A stretch of DNA of 64,000 bases from Fervidobacterium gondwanense DSM 13020 (GTDB taxonomy: Bacteria; Thermotogota; Thermotogae; Thermotogales; Fervidobacteriaceae), in contig NZ_FRDJ01000001.1 of NCBI RefSeq assembly GCF_900143265.1, forward strand, positions 186,001 to 250,000, in the 5' to 3' direction. Positions 49,898 through 58,032 of this stretch are shown in pieces. A program made the position numbers and the translations under genes. A model generated the notes under the pieces. The model saw only the letters and a list, made by a program, of their open reading frames with translations. It was not told where the DNA came from and made no database searches. Positions within the stretch are counted from its first letter, which is position 1. Each line of letters begins with the position of its first letter.

Positions 49898-49966
49898 CAC
49901 GACTGAATGCACTTTTTGAATATCAACAAGCATTTTGAAATTTATGGAATTTTATTCTTACTTTGG

Positions 49967-49975
49967 TGGTAGAAT
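49967..49975 (+). promoter_or_regulatory. Putative extended -10 for the cyclase operon
   Basis: TGGTAGAAT, an extended -10 with one mismatch, about 45 bases before the cyclase ATG and correctly placed to head the operon at 50023-57070. No convincing -35. Confidence 0.45.
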
Positions 49976-50022
49976 AGGAACATAACTTTTGAAGCCTATA
50001 ATAAAAGATATTGGAGGCGAAG

Positions 50023-51996
50023 ATGAAAAAGATTCATATCCTTACCATATTTCTCACAGTCTTTATGGTTTGGGCTATAATGTTCAGGCTTGAGTTTACT
50101 AATGTGCCCGATTTGAAGATTATGGACATTTTTTATAAATTACGCGGTGAGATCAGAATCAACCCGCATGTTGTTATAGTTGGTATAGATGAGTATTCTT
50201 TGAGCACGTTGGAAGTGGAAGGCGATACTTGGCCCTGGAATCGGGAAGTTTATGGAAGACTCCTTGAGAAGGTTTTCGAGGATGGTGCGAAGGTAGTTGC
50301 CTTCGACGTATCGTTCACAGAACCAAATGAAGAGGAAGGGGATAGCTATTTTGCAAGCACTCTTTTGATGTATGGAAATGTTGTGCTCGGAACATACCTG
50401 ATTAACGAAAAGCAGACTTACTTTCTTTATAACGAAAATCTCAGGAAAATAATCGAGGAGAACGTATCGTACCTCGATTATGCATACAAAATGAAAAATT
50501 TCAAAGAACTCGCACTTTTGAAACCATTCAAAGTTTACAAGATTAGGCCTATATATGAACCTTTTTCAGTCTCAGCATACAGCGCAACTTACGAAATTGG
50601 AAGCTTGGATGCGGATGGTGTTGTGAGAAGAATTCCTTTGCTTGTGATAGAAGAATGGGCAGTCGAGAATGGCGTTTCTTCCGGAATATTGCCACACATG
50701 AATGTTATTGCCGCTGCTTTGTATTTCGGTATATCGCCAAGTGATCTACTTTTGGATTTTTCTAAGAAGGTTATTGAAATGGATTCACAAAAGATTCCGT
50801 TTGATAACTCAGGATACATGCATTTATGGTATTACGGGAAAGGACCAAAGATCTTTAAAGAAGTACCATTTTACGATGCTTTAAATGGAAAATATGAAAA
50901 GGGAACTTTCAAAGACAAAGTCGTGCTTGTAGGTTACACCGCAACAGCTAAGGGGCTTTACGATCTAAGAATAACACCGTTTTCAAGCGAAGAAGCTGGA
51001 GTTTATGTCCACGCTACAGCGATAGAAAATATGATAAGCGGTGATTTTGTTAAGAGCCTAACACCTTTTTACAATGCATTGCTGGTTGTGATTATAATGG
51101 TCGGAATTACACCGCTTATGCGCTATAGGAGCAAGGTGTTTAACACGATTTTGGTGTTCTTACCAGTCGTTTATCTGACAGTATCGTACGTGCTATTCTT
51201 AAGGCACATTTATGTGACAACATTCTACCCTATTTTAGGATTAGTTGTCATTGGCTCAACAAAAGTCTTAGGAGACTTCCTTGCTGAAAATGCTGAAAAA
51301 CGAAGGATGCGAGAATTCCTTTATAGATACGTGCCTGATAGGGTGGCGGATAATCTACTAAGCTCCGGCGAGCTAAAACTTGGTGGAGAGACAAAAGAAG
51401 TCGTTGTGCTTTTTTCTGATATTAAAGGGTTCACAAGCCGTTCGGAAAAGCTTTCACCTGAAGAGGTTGTTTCATTTTTAAATGTTTACCTTACAAAGAT
51501 GAGCGAAATTATACGTTATAAGTACGACGGAACGATCGATAAATTTATCGGAGACGCGATAATGGCGATTTTCGGTGCCCCTGTTTCATACGAAAACGAT
51601 ATAGAGAGAGCGTTAAGGTGCGCATTAGATATGCGAAAAGGGCTCAAAGAACTTAATAAGGAGTATGGCTATAACCTCGACAGTGGAATAGGAATTCACT
51701 TCGGACCAGCAATTGTAGGAAATATAGGTGCGCCATTTAGAATGGATTACACTTGTATTGGCGATACTGTCAATACTGCCTCAAGGATTGAGCATCTCAC
51801 AAGAGAACTTGACGCTGAAGTTATAGTGTCAGAAGAGGTAATGAAAAGGTCAAAAGAATTTGAGTTTGAGTATCTTGGAGAATATTCTGTGAAAGGAAAG
51901 AGCGATAAGTTAAAGCTATATAAGTTGTTGGGTGAAAAATCAACTGTTCAGAGCGAAGATAAGATCTCCGCATCGACGGAAGATAAAGATGTCTGA
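50023..51996 (+). CDS. CHASE2-domain class III adenylate cyclase
   Basis: The 657-residue protein has an N-terminal membrane helix, a periplasmic CHASE2 sensor at about 25-330 (LKIMDIFYKLRGEIRINPHVVIVGIDEYSL, FDVSFTEPNE), three more membrane helices (340-420) and a class III cyclase domain at about 435-625. Metal aspartates are D466 in LFSDIKGFTSR and D511 in DKFIGDAIMAIFG. Purine-specifying residues are K507 and T577 (DYTCIGDTVNTASR). The Lys/Thr pair is as in the adenylate cyclase CyaB1, so ATP is the likely substrate and cAMP the product. Start ATG at 50023 has GGAGG five bases upstream. It heads a five-gene run. Confidence 0.92.
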   Translation: MKKIHILTIFLTVFMVWAIMFRLEFTNVPDLKIMDIFYKLRGEIRINPHVVIVGIDEYSLSTLEVEGDTWPWNREVYGRLLEKVFEDGAKVVAFDVSFTEPNEEEGDSYFASTLLMYGNVVLGTYLINEKQTYFLYNENLRKIIEENVSYLDYAYKMKNFKELALLKPFKVYKIRPIYEPFSVSAYSATYEIGSLDADGVVRRIPLLVIEEWAVENGVSSGILPHMNVIAAALYFGISPSDLLLDFSKKVIEMDSQKIPFDNSGYMHLWYYGKGPKIFKEVPFYDALNGKYEKGTFKDKVVLVGYTATAKGLYDLRITPFSSEEAGVYVHATAIENMISGDFVKSLTPFYNALLVVIIMVGITPLMRYRSKVFNTILVFLPVVYLTVSYVLFLRHIYVTTFYPILGLVVIGSTKVLGDFLAENAEKRRMREFLYRYVPDRVADNLLSSGELKLGGETKEVVVLFSDIKGFTSRSEKLSPEEVVSFLNVYLTKMSEIIRYKYDGTIDKFIGDAIMAIFGAPVSYENDIERALRCALDMRKGLKELNKEYGYNLDSGIGIHFGPAIVGNIGAPFRMDYTCIGDTVNTASRIEHLTRELDAEVIVSEEVMKRSKEFEFEYLGEYSVKGKSDKLKLYKLLGEKSTVQSEDKISASTEDKDV

Positions 51997-52020
51997 AATT
52001 TCGAATGGGGGTAGGATAGC

Positions 52021-52956
52021 TTGAAAGGAATTTCTATAGATTTTGACGGTACTATATGTGAAGTAGATTCTACTGGAAATTTCTATATATACGGTCAGTT
52101 ACCATCGCAAGATGATGTTTATGAGATGGCTATTGTTTACGAACTGAAGATAGCAGAGAGTATTTTTGACTTAACGCATAATCTTCTGACCGCTGTTTCA
52201 CTTGAAGAAATTCCAATAAAGGTAAGTACTTTTTTCAGGGAGAAATTCAATAAGAACGTAACCATGGAATACGATGAGGAATTGCACGAGTTCAGGATGA
52301 ATAAGCAACAACTTGTTGTTCCGATAGTAAGTAAAAATTCCGGTACTCTCGGAAGTACAATAATAAAAGGAGATTTTTCTCTAGAAGAGGCGCTTGGATT
52401 CTTAGCTTTCTATGATTCTTTTGTTTCAATTGTTGAGGGGATGATTATAAGTCACAGGTTGGAGAACCTTTTGAGAAGTGCACTTGATACTATGTTTGTT
52501 ACGTTAAACAAACGTGTTAAGTTGGAAGAAAGTGACTTAAAACTTATGGAAGAAATAGTTTCAAAGTTATCTGTTGTTGAAAATGTCAACCTTGAAGAGG
52601 CGAAGCTTGCACTTAGAACTATCAATGTAGGATTCGTGGGCTTGAAAGACGAACTCTTTGACAGGATAAAATCTGGTGCTGTGCGAGACGGAGATTACGA
52701 AGAGTTTTTGAAACACGTACAGTACGGATATGAGATTCTGAAGGATATGGACGCTCCGAATTTCATAATCGAAGCTTGTTTATACCATCACGATTTCGTA
52801 GATGGGAGTGGGCTAAGTAAATTAAGAGGGACTGAAATACCCAAACTGGCTTTAATTGTAGGTTTCGCAGAGAATGTTGTGTTGTTAGGAAAGCATAAGG
52901 AAGAAATGAAAGGGAAGTACCCTGATGAATACTTTAGGATAATATTTGAGGAGTGA
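52021..52956 (+). CDS. GAF-like plus degenerate HD-GYP protein, probably non-catalytic
   Basis: The 311-residue protein has a GAF-like N-terminal part (about 45-150) and a C-terminal part (about 165-300) that aligns by eye with HD-GYP phosphodiesterases. The segment INVGFVGLKD (201-210) occupies the position of HDIGKIGIPD, so the catalytic His-Asp and Lys are gone, while DYEEFLKHVQYGYEIL and YHHDFVDGSGLSKLRGTEIPKLALIVGFAE (His256-His257, DGSG) remain. It looks like a sensor of cyclic dinucleotide rather than an enzyme. The start is TTG, with a GGGGGTAGGAT site and 24 bases after the cyclase. The family identification is inference. Confidence 0.7.
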   Translation: MKGISIDFDGTICEVDSTGNFYIYGQLPSQDDVYEMAIVYELKIAESIFDLTHNLLTAVSLEEIPIKVSTFFREKFNKNVTMEYDEELHEFRMNKQQLVVPIVSKNSGTLGSTIIKGDFSLEEALGFLAFYDSFVSIVEGMIISHRLENLLRSALDTMFVTLNKRVKLEESDLKLMEEIVSKLSVVENVNLEEAKLALRTINVGFVGLKDELFDRIKSGAVRDGDYEEFLKHVQYGYEILKDMDAPNFIIEACLYHHDFVDGSGLSKLRGTEIPKLALIVGFAENVVLLGKHKEEMKGKYPDEYFRIIFEE

Positions 52957-52962
52957 TTCAGA

Positions 52963-53598
52963 TTGAGTGTTATCGACATTTTTCCTTATCTTTTTCTTGG
53001 ACATCTTTTTGGCGATTATGTGCTTCAAACAGGATATATAGCGGCCAAAAAGTCAAAGGATATTAAAGTGCTTGGGATACATATTGGACTGCTCTTTTTG
53101 TCACAATTAGTCTTTGTTTTTGGGGAAGGATTTGGTATTAAACACTTTTTGGCTATTGCCATGCTTTCTGGAATACATTTCCTTATCGATTTGATAAAGT
53201 TTCACTGTAAAACAGCCTTTTGTAATTCTTGGAAGTATTACCTCATAGACCAGTTGTTTCATTTATTATCTTTGTTATCTGTTGCCCCATTTTTCGACAA
53301 AGTAGTCCCATTTTTACCTCGCACTGTGGTTACTGTAGGTGCGATCATGATTTTCAATGCATATTTTATCGGAATTCTATCTCATCTGATAGCAAGAAAC
53401 GGTACTTACAAGAGAGACTACATCGGATATTTCATGAGGATGGTCGCACCAATAACTTATTTCATCTCTGTATGGTCTTTCTTAATCTATGCATTGCTAT
53501 GCGGATTCTTGATATACAAGAAGAGATCTATGTTTAACTTACTTAATTATGTATTTACCATAATTGCGACAATAACCTTATTGGAGGTGATGTTATGA
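52963..53598 (+). CDS. DUF3307 membrane protein
   Basis: The 211-residue protein has about six hydrophobic segments and the DUF3307 N-terminal signature LFLGHLFGDYVLQTGYIAAKKSK, followed by HIGLLFLSQLVF and SGIHFLIDLIKF. Members occur in phage-like and SatD-linked contexts; their function is unknown. The start is TTG after GAGGAGTGATTCAG. It begins 6 bases after the degenerate HD-GYP gene and its stop overlaps the next start by 4 bases (ATGA), so it is co-translated with both. Confidence 0.78.
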   Translation: MSVIDIFPYLFLGHLFGDYVLQTGYIAAKKSKDIKVLGIHIGLLFLSQLVFVFGEGFGIKHFLAIAMLSGIHFLIDLIKFHCKTAFCNSWKYYLIDQLFHLLSLLSVAPFFDKVVPFLPRTVVTVGAIMIFNAYFIGILSHLIARNGTYKRDYIGYFMRMVAPITYFISVWSFLIYALLCGFLIYKKRSMFNLLNYVFTIIATITLLEVML

Positions 53599-55763
53599 TG
53601 TTCAAAAGTTTATTACGGTTGCTAACAACTCTTTTTGTTATGGTAACAATTATCGCCTTTGCTGAATTTAAGGTTGTGTCATCATCTGAGAGTGTCGTTA
53701 TGGGTGGGAAGCTGCCTATCAGCATTGAGCTGACAGATAAGGACAACAAACCCCTCAGTTTCTCCCTAAAAGCGAAAGTTTCGCTAGGTGGTTTTGATAA
53801 GCCAGAAGTCTTGACAAAAGGCTTAGCAGTTAACGGAAAAATAACGCTCAACTTCCTGGCCCCAAAGAAAGTGGCTGAAGTAAAGGTTACTTTCACAGCA
53901 GAAACTCCTCAGAAAGAAGTTTTCACTCAAGAAATAGTCATAAAAGTCACTGAAAAGGACGAGAGCGAATTCTCAGAAGAGATGAAAGCATCTATCGACT
54001 CATTCAGGGGTAGTGTTGCCGTTAAAAAAGTCGGGAAGAAGGCATGGGAGTCCATTAAGAAAGATACGCTGCTTCAAGAAGGAGACGAAGTTTTAACACT
54101 TGAAAAATCATATATTATAGTCAAATTCCCTGACGGCTCAATGACAAAGATCACAGAAAACACGCAGGTACTTTTTGAAAAGCTGAGAAGATCCAAGGAT
54201 GGAAAGATACTTGTTTCGATCGTTATACAAAAAGGTGGCACGTACAACGTTGTTCAAAAGATGGTTGCAGGTTCTTCATTTGAGGTCAGAGCGGGAAGCG
54301 TTACTGCTGGGGTGCGCGGTACAACTTTCGGTGTTGAGAGTTTCGATGATAAACCTGTTGTAAAGGTTTGGGAAGGCGAAGTGTTTGCGTTCTTTGGAGA
54401 GAATTTTGTCATACCTGTCTTTGAAGGTCAATCCTTAGCATACGAACTTGGTATGGAACTTGTTGAAGATGTATCACAGTTATTCGATGCTGCTGAGTTT
54501 GAACCTTTAAAAGAAAAATTGCCAGATTTAGAAAAGATGTTCGAGGAGATAGAAGTTGAACCTGAGAAGCCAACTGAACCGGAAAAGCCAAAACCTGAGC
54601 AAGAACCAACACCTCAGCAACCAAGCCAACCAAAGGCATTCATACCACCACTTGGCGTTGAAACAGCCCAGAAGGATAATCAAAAGTATATCGTGTACTC
54701 TATTTCGCCTGAATTTACCATTGGTCCTGTTACGTTAGGTGTAGGCTTGACAGCTTATGCGACAGAAGTTGGCGGTACGTTGTATTACGGTGTTCCTTCC
54801 ACAGAGCCGAGCACAAATATCATCAACATGATTACTATCAATCATGTTGCCTTAAACCTCGGAAACTTCTATCTGAGGTATGGTAATATGCCGCCTATAT
54901 CCTTAGGAATGGGATTTTCAGTTAGGGATTACTTCAAACCATATGCTAAATCGATCGATACGAGACTCGGCTTTGGAAATGTGCGATTGTATCTCCACTT
55001 ACCATATGAAATCACAAAGATTTGGTTCCCAGAAGTTGTTCAGTCCGACTCAGTCTTTGCAGGTGAATTCGAGCTGAAATCAGTTTTTGCTGGTATGGAT
55101 CTCGGAATTGGTGCTCTGTATGACACGGAAGTATCCACAACAAATACTCTCGGAAATGCGACACCAGTCAATCTCTCGCTTTCTGGTTTCGTACGCTATC
55201 CTCTCATGAGCAACTTCTATCTCGGTGCTGAAGTAGGTGGGCAATTCTTAGAAGATATGTCCAAGTATGGTTTAGGAGCATTCGTAGGCTTGAGCGGTAA
55301 AATCGCGGTTTTTGATGTAATAGCAGGTGCGTTTGGAACATGGAACGGCTTCAGACCTTTCCATTTCGGAAGAATATACACCGTTCAAAAGCTTAAGAAT
55401 GAGTTACCTACTCTTGAAAGTGAAGAAATCTCATTCGGTTTCTTGATCGGAACCAGCCTTTACACCGATATAGCAACCGGTAGGTTATACCTGTACGGAA
55501 ACTTCGAAGGAGATATGAATGCTCTTGGAGAAATAAGAGTGGTTATACCACAGATAGGAGCATTAGCAGGATTGTTCATCTACGGTTATTATTTCGACTC
55601 AACGCCATTTTCAAACAACACAGTTCTTGATAACGATACGATATGCTTCTTGAGAATTACATATCCTGTTATGGAACAGAATCTTGTCGCTGGCATGGTG
55701 TACACTTGGGATGGAACTCAATGGATCCAAAGCGTTTATATTGGAAGTGAGTCGAGCTGGTAA
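53595..55763 (+). CDS. FecR-domain protein fused to a predicted outer-membrane beta-barrel
   Basis: The 722-residue protein has a signal peptide (1-23), an N-terminal beta domain (24-120), a FecR-type domain (135-285, with PDGSMTKITENTQVLFEKL and the hallmark SSFEVRAGSVTAGVRGTTFGV), a Pro/Glu/Lys-rich linker (318-350) and a C-terminal region (360-722) of alternating hydrophobic strands (LGVGLTAYATEVGGTLYYG, FYLGAEVGGQFLED, LAGLFIYGYYFDS) ending in Trp, as in outer-membrane barrels. FecR domains often sit beside cyclase or sigma-factor genes. Here the domain would hang in the periplasm from an outer-membrane anchor. Start ATG has GGAGGTG seven bases upstream. Confidence 0.8.
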   Translation: MMFKSLLRLLTTLFVMVTIIAFAEFKVVSSSESVVMGGKLPISIELTDKDNKPLSFSLKAKVSLGGFDKPEVLTKGLAVNGKITLNFLAPKKVAEVKVTFTAETPQKEVFTQEIVIKVTEKDESEFSEEMKASIDSFRGSVAVKKVGKKAWESIKKDTLLQEGDEVLTLEKSYIIVKFPDGSMTKITENTQVLFEKLRRSKDGKILVSIVIQKGGTYNVVQKMVAGSSFEVRAGSVTAGVRGTTFGVESFDDKPVVKVWEGEVFAFFGENFVIPVFEGQSLAYELGMELVEDVSQLFDAAEFEPLKEKLPDLEKMFEEIEVEPEKPTEPEKPKPEQEPTPQQPSQPKAFIPPLGVETAQKDNQKYIVYSISPEFTIGPVTLGVGLTAYATEVGGTLYYGVPSTEPSTNIINMITINHVALNLGNFYLRYGNMPPISLGMGFSVRDYFKPYAKSIDTRLGFGNVRLYLHLPYEITKIWFPEVVQSDSVFAGEFELKSVFAGMDLGIGALYDTEVSTTNTLGNATPVNLSLSGFVRYPLMSNFYLGAEVGGQFLEDMSKYGLGAFVGLSGKIAVFDVIAGAFGTWNGFRPFHFGRIYTVQKLKNELPTLESEEISFGFLIGTSLYTDIATGRLYLYGNFEGDMNALGEIRVVIPQIGALAGLFIYGYYFDSTPFSNNTVLDNDTICFLRITYPVMEQNLVAGMVYTWDGTQWIQSVYIGSESSW

Positions 55764-55807
55764 TTAAATTGGTAGTTCAGTCGTAATTTAAAAGGAGCGT
55801 GCTAAGT

Positions 55808-57070
55808 TTGAATATTTCTCAGAAAAGGATTGTAGAATCACCAACTTGGCTGAGCGGATATTTGTATGAAGGGAATTTGTTCGGCAGACCTTCAAAGATC
55901 AAGCTCAGCATTGAGAACATAGAGTTCTATGTTCTTGAAGGTTATTCTGACAAGTTCTTGAAAAAACTTGCAAATCTTATAAAACAAGGTGTATACGTGA
56001 ATCCGGCAAATTTACGTGACCAAGTTGTGTACATTGCAGCAAAGCTAAATAGTAATCTGAGGCTGAATGAACTACTAAAGGACATTCAGAGTGAAATCTG
56101 CAACATTCTTAATGCCGACGCAGCATCGATATTGATGTATGAGCAGGACCACCTCAGATTTCTGGTAACCGTCGGTAAGGCAAGTGGAAAAATAGAAAGT
56201 ATCCCAGTACCTATGGAGTCTATAGCTGGTAAGATATTCACGGAAGGAAAAGTTTTGATTTTTAACGATCTTGAGAAAAATCCAATCCATTTTAAAGGTG
56301 TTGACAAAGCGGCTAAGTTCAAAACAGAAAACATCGTTGGTTCACCAATTTGGGTCGAAAATGAGAAAATCGGTGTTATTGAAGTACTCAATAAATCAGG
56401 AGGATTTGACAAAGACGATGCTGAAATTGTAGAACTATTTGCAAAACTGATCGGTAGAAAATTACTTAGTACTTGGCAGTATGAAAAGTTCTCAGACGCA
56501 TTTAAAAAAGTGCTTTTAGCAATTGCAACCGCAATAGATAAGAGGGACAATTATACCCATCAACATTCAAGGAATGTAGCCCGTTATTCTGTAGAACTTG
56601 GTAGAAAGATGAATTTGAGCCAACAACTCCTGGAAAAGCTTGAATTCTCAGCTATCTTGCATGATGTTGGAAAAATTGGAATCCCAGACAGCATACTTCT
56701 AAAACCTGGAAAATTAACGGATGAGGAGTACCAAACTATCAAGAATCACACAGTATACGGTGCTGAGATTCTCTCTCAGATTAAATACGTCGACAGAGAT
56801 ATAATGAACGGTGCCCTGGAACATCATGAAAGATTGGACGGTAGTGGGTATCCTTACGGAAAAAGAGACGGCGAAATCTCTTTATTCGGAAGAATAATTG
56901 GAATTGCAGATGTATTCGACGCACTCTCGACAAAAAGAACCTATAAAGAAGCTTGGACTTTATCGGATGTCTTAAGAGTAATTGGTGAAGATGTTAAGAA
57001 AGGGAAATTCTCAGAGGAACTGTACGAGAAGCTTGTTGAACTTGCAAATGATTTGAATTTTGAGACTTAG
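55808..57070 (+). CDS. GAF plus HD-GYP domain phosphodiesterase
   Basis: The 420-residue protein has an N-terminal part of unknown type, a GAF domain (about 70-220, ILNADAASILMYEQDHLRFLVTVGKASGKIESIPVPMES) and an intact HD-GYP domain (about 235-420). Visible active-site residues are H285-D286 in AILHDVGKIGIPDSILLKPGKLTDEEY and HHE at 339-341 followed by DGSGYP. HD-GYP enzymes hydrolyse cyclic di-GMP, or 3'3'-cGAMP in a few. Start is ambiguous: GTG at 55799 adjoins the GGAG, whereas TTG at 55808 is at proper spacing, so I use the latter. It is last in the cluster and 44 bases after the FecR-barrel gene. Confidence 0.9.
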   Translation: MNISQKRIVESPTWLSGYLYEGNLFGRPSKIKLSIENIEFYVLEGYSDKFLKKLANLIKQGVYVNPANLRDQVVYIAAKLNSNLRLNELLKDIQSEICNILNADAASILMYEQDHLRFLVTVGKASGKIESIPVPMESIAGKIFTEGKVLIFNDLEKNPIHFKGVDKAAKFKTENIVGSPIWVENEKIGVIEVLNKSGGFDKDDAEIVELFAKLIGRKLLSTWQYEKFSDAFKKVLLAIATAIDKRDNYTHQHSRNVARYSVELGRKMNLSQQLLEKLEFSAILHDVGKIGIPDSILLKPGKLTDEEYQTIKNHTVYGAEILSQIKYVDRDIMNGALEHHERLDGSGYPYGKRDGEISLFGRIIGIADVFDALSTKRTYKEAWTLSDVLRVIGEDVKKGKFSEELYEKLVELANDLNFET

Positions 57071-57098
57071 AATGGAATAAGACAACAGAGAAAACAAA

Positions 57099-57121
57099 AA
57101 CCGGGGCCTTGAGCCCCGGTT
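57099..57121. terminator. Rho-independent terminator between the HD-GYP and HU genes
   Basis: AACCGGGGC and GCCCCGGTT form a 9-base stem with a 5-base loop. The T-run (TTTTTGTTTTC) is best on the minus strand, for HU, but it may also stop the plus-strand operon. Confidence 0.9.
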
Positions 57122-57143
57122 CCTAATTTTCGGTTTGCTCTTC

Positions 57144-57419
57144 TTATTTGTTTACCTTTGCCTTGAGAACTTTTCCAGGTCTGAATTTTGGAACCTTTCT
57201 TGAAGGAATCTTAATCTTTGCTTTTGTTCTTGGGTTAACGCCTGTTCTTCCTTCCATCTTCTTGACTTCAAATGTACCAAAGTCTACAAGTTGTACTTTT
57301 TCTCCCTTTTCGAGAGCTGCTGTAATGGTCTCAAAGAGAGTGTCGATAACAAGTTTTACGTCTTTCTTCTTGAGTTGTGTCTTTTCCGCTACCGCGTTAA
57401 CAAGTGTCTTTTTGTTCAT
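57144..57419 (-). CDS. hup: DNA-binding protein HU
   Basis: HU bends and compacts DNA as a dimer. The 91-residue protein has MNKKTLVNAVAEKTQLKKKD, KGEKVQLVDFGTFEVKKMEGRTGVNPRTKAKIKIPSRKVPKFRPGK, matching the family throughout, including the arm with conserved Arg and Pro. The ATG at 57419 follows GGAGGGGGATTAT; longer starts add six residues outside the family alignment. It has its own promoter and terminator. Confidence 0.97.
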   Translation of the reverse strand: MNKKTLVNAVAEKTQLKKKDVKLVIDTLFETITAALEKGEKVQLVDFGTFEVKKMEGRTGVNPRTKAKIKIPSRKVPKFRPGKVLKAKVNK

Positions 57420-57460
57420 ATAATCCCCCTCCTTCACATGGTGGTGTAAAAATCAAGTAT

Positions 57461-57490
57461 ATAATAGCACTTTCAGCATCAGAAAATCAA
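57461..57490 (-). promoter_or_regulatory. Promoter for the HU gene
   Basis: Minus-strand TTGATT (57490-57485), 18-base spacer and TATTAT (57466-57461) preceded by TGC, an extended -10. It gives a leader of about 35 bases. Confidence 0.65.
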
Positions 57491-57543
57491 GAGTGTGTTA
57501 AATACTAATCTGTTTGAATTATACCACAAAACATCTGAAAAAA

Positions 57544-58026
57544 TCAAGTATTTTGATGATGTAGTATATTTTTCTTGAAAAAATCGGCTATAATCATCGC
57601 AATTTCGTATTTTGTTTTGTGCTCAATGGATATTACCAGTTCTGAATTCTTGCTATAGTAATGGTGAAATTGCAAATAATGCTCTTCAAGATGCTGAAAC
57701 TTAATATACTTCCTCATCCTTTGGATAAACTTGTCCTTCGGAACTTTCAAGTAGATTTTTAGAAATTCCTCAAACTCCACATCATGCAACATTCCACAGC
57801 CTACAAGTATTTTATCACAAGTTTTTGCAAATCTGTCAATTATTCTTCGTTCCATTTTCGAAACTTGATTTATACCATATAATCTCAATAGCGTATAAAA
57901 ATCTTTACCCGTTTCAACTTCGAGTATTTTTTCAACCTCTATCACGTTGTAGCCAAAATCATCTCTCAATATTTTTACTATCGTACTCTTGCCACTGCCC
58001 GGAAGTCCTGTGATGAACAAATTCAT
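57544..58026 (-). CDS. Shikimate-kinase-like P-loop protein with altered substrate residues
   Basis: The 160-residue protein begins MNLFITGLPGSGKSTIVKILR (Walker A) and runs like shikimate kinase, with an ETGKDFYTLL segment and a GCGMLHD loop. Shikimate kinase normally has Asp in the first strand (IDTD), Arg in FRxxE and a GGG loop; here these are VIEVEK, VSKMER and GCG. The shikimate-binding residues are therefore lost, and the substrate is probably something else, such as a nucleoside or its precursor. It lies 6 bases after a UPF0047 gene at the end of a nucleoside transporter operon, which supports a salvage role. Inference only. Confidence 0.7.
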   Translation of the reverse strand: MNLFITGLPGSGKSTIVKILRDDFGYNVIEVEKILEVETGKDFYTLLRLYGINQVSKMERRIIDRFAKTCDKILVGCGMLHDVEFEEFLKIYLKVPKDKFIQRMRKYIKFQHLEEHYLQFHHYYSKNSELVISIEHKTKYEIAMIIADFFKKNILHHQNT

Positions 58027-58032
58027 ACTCTT

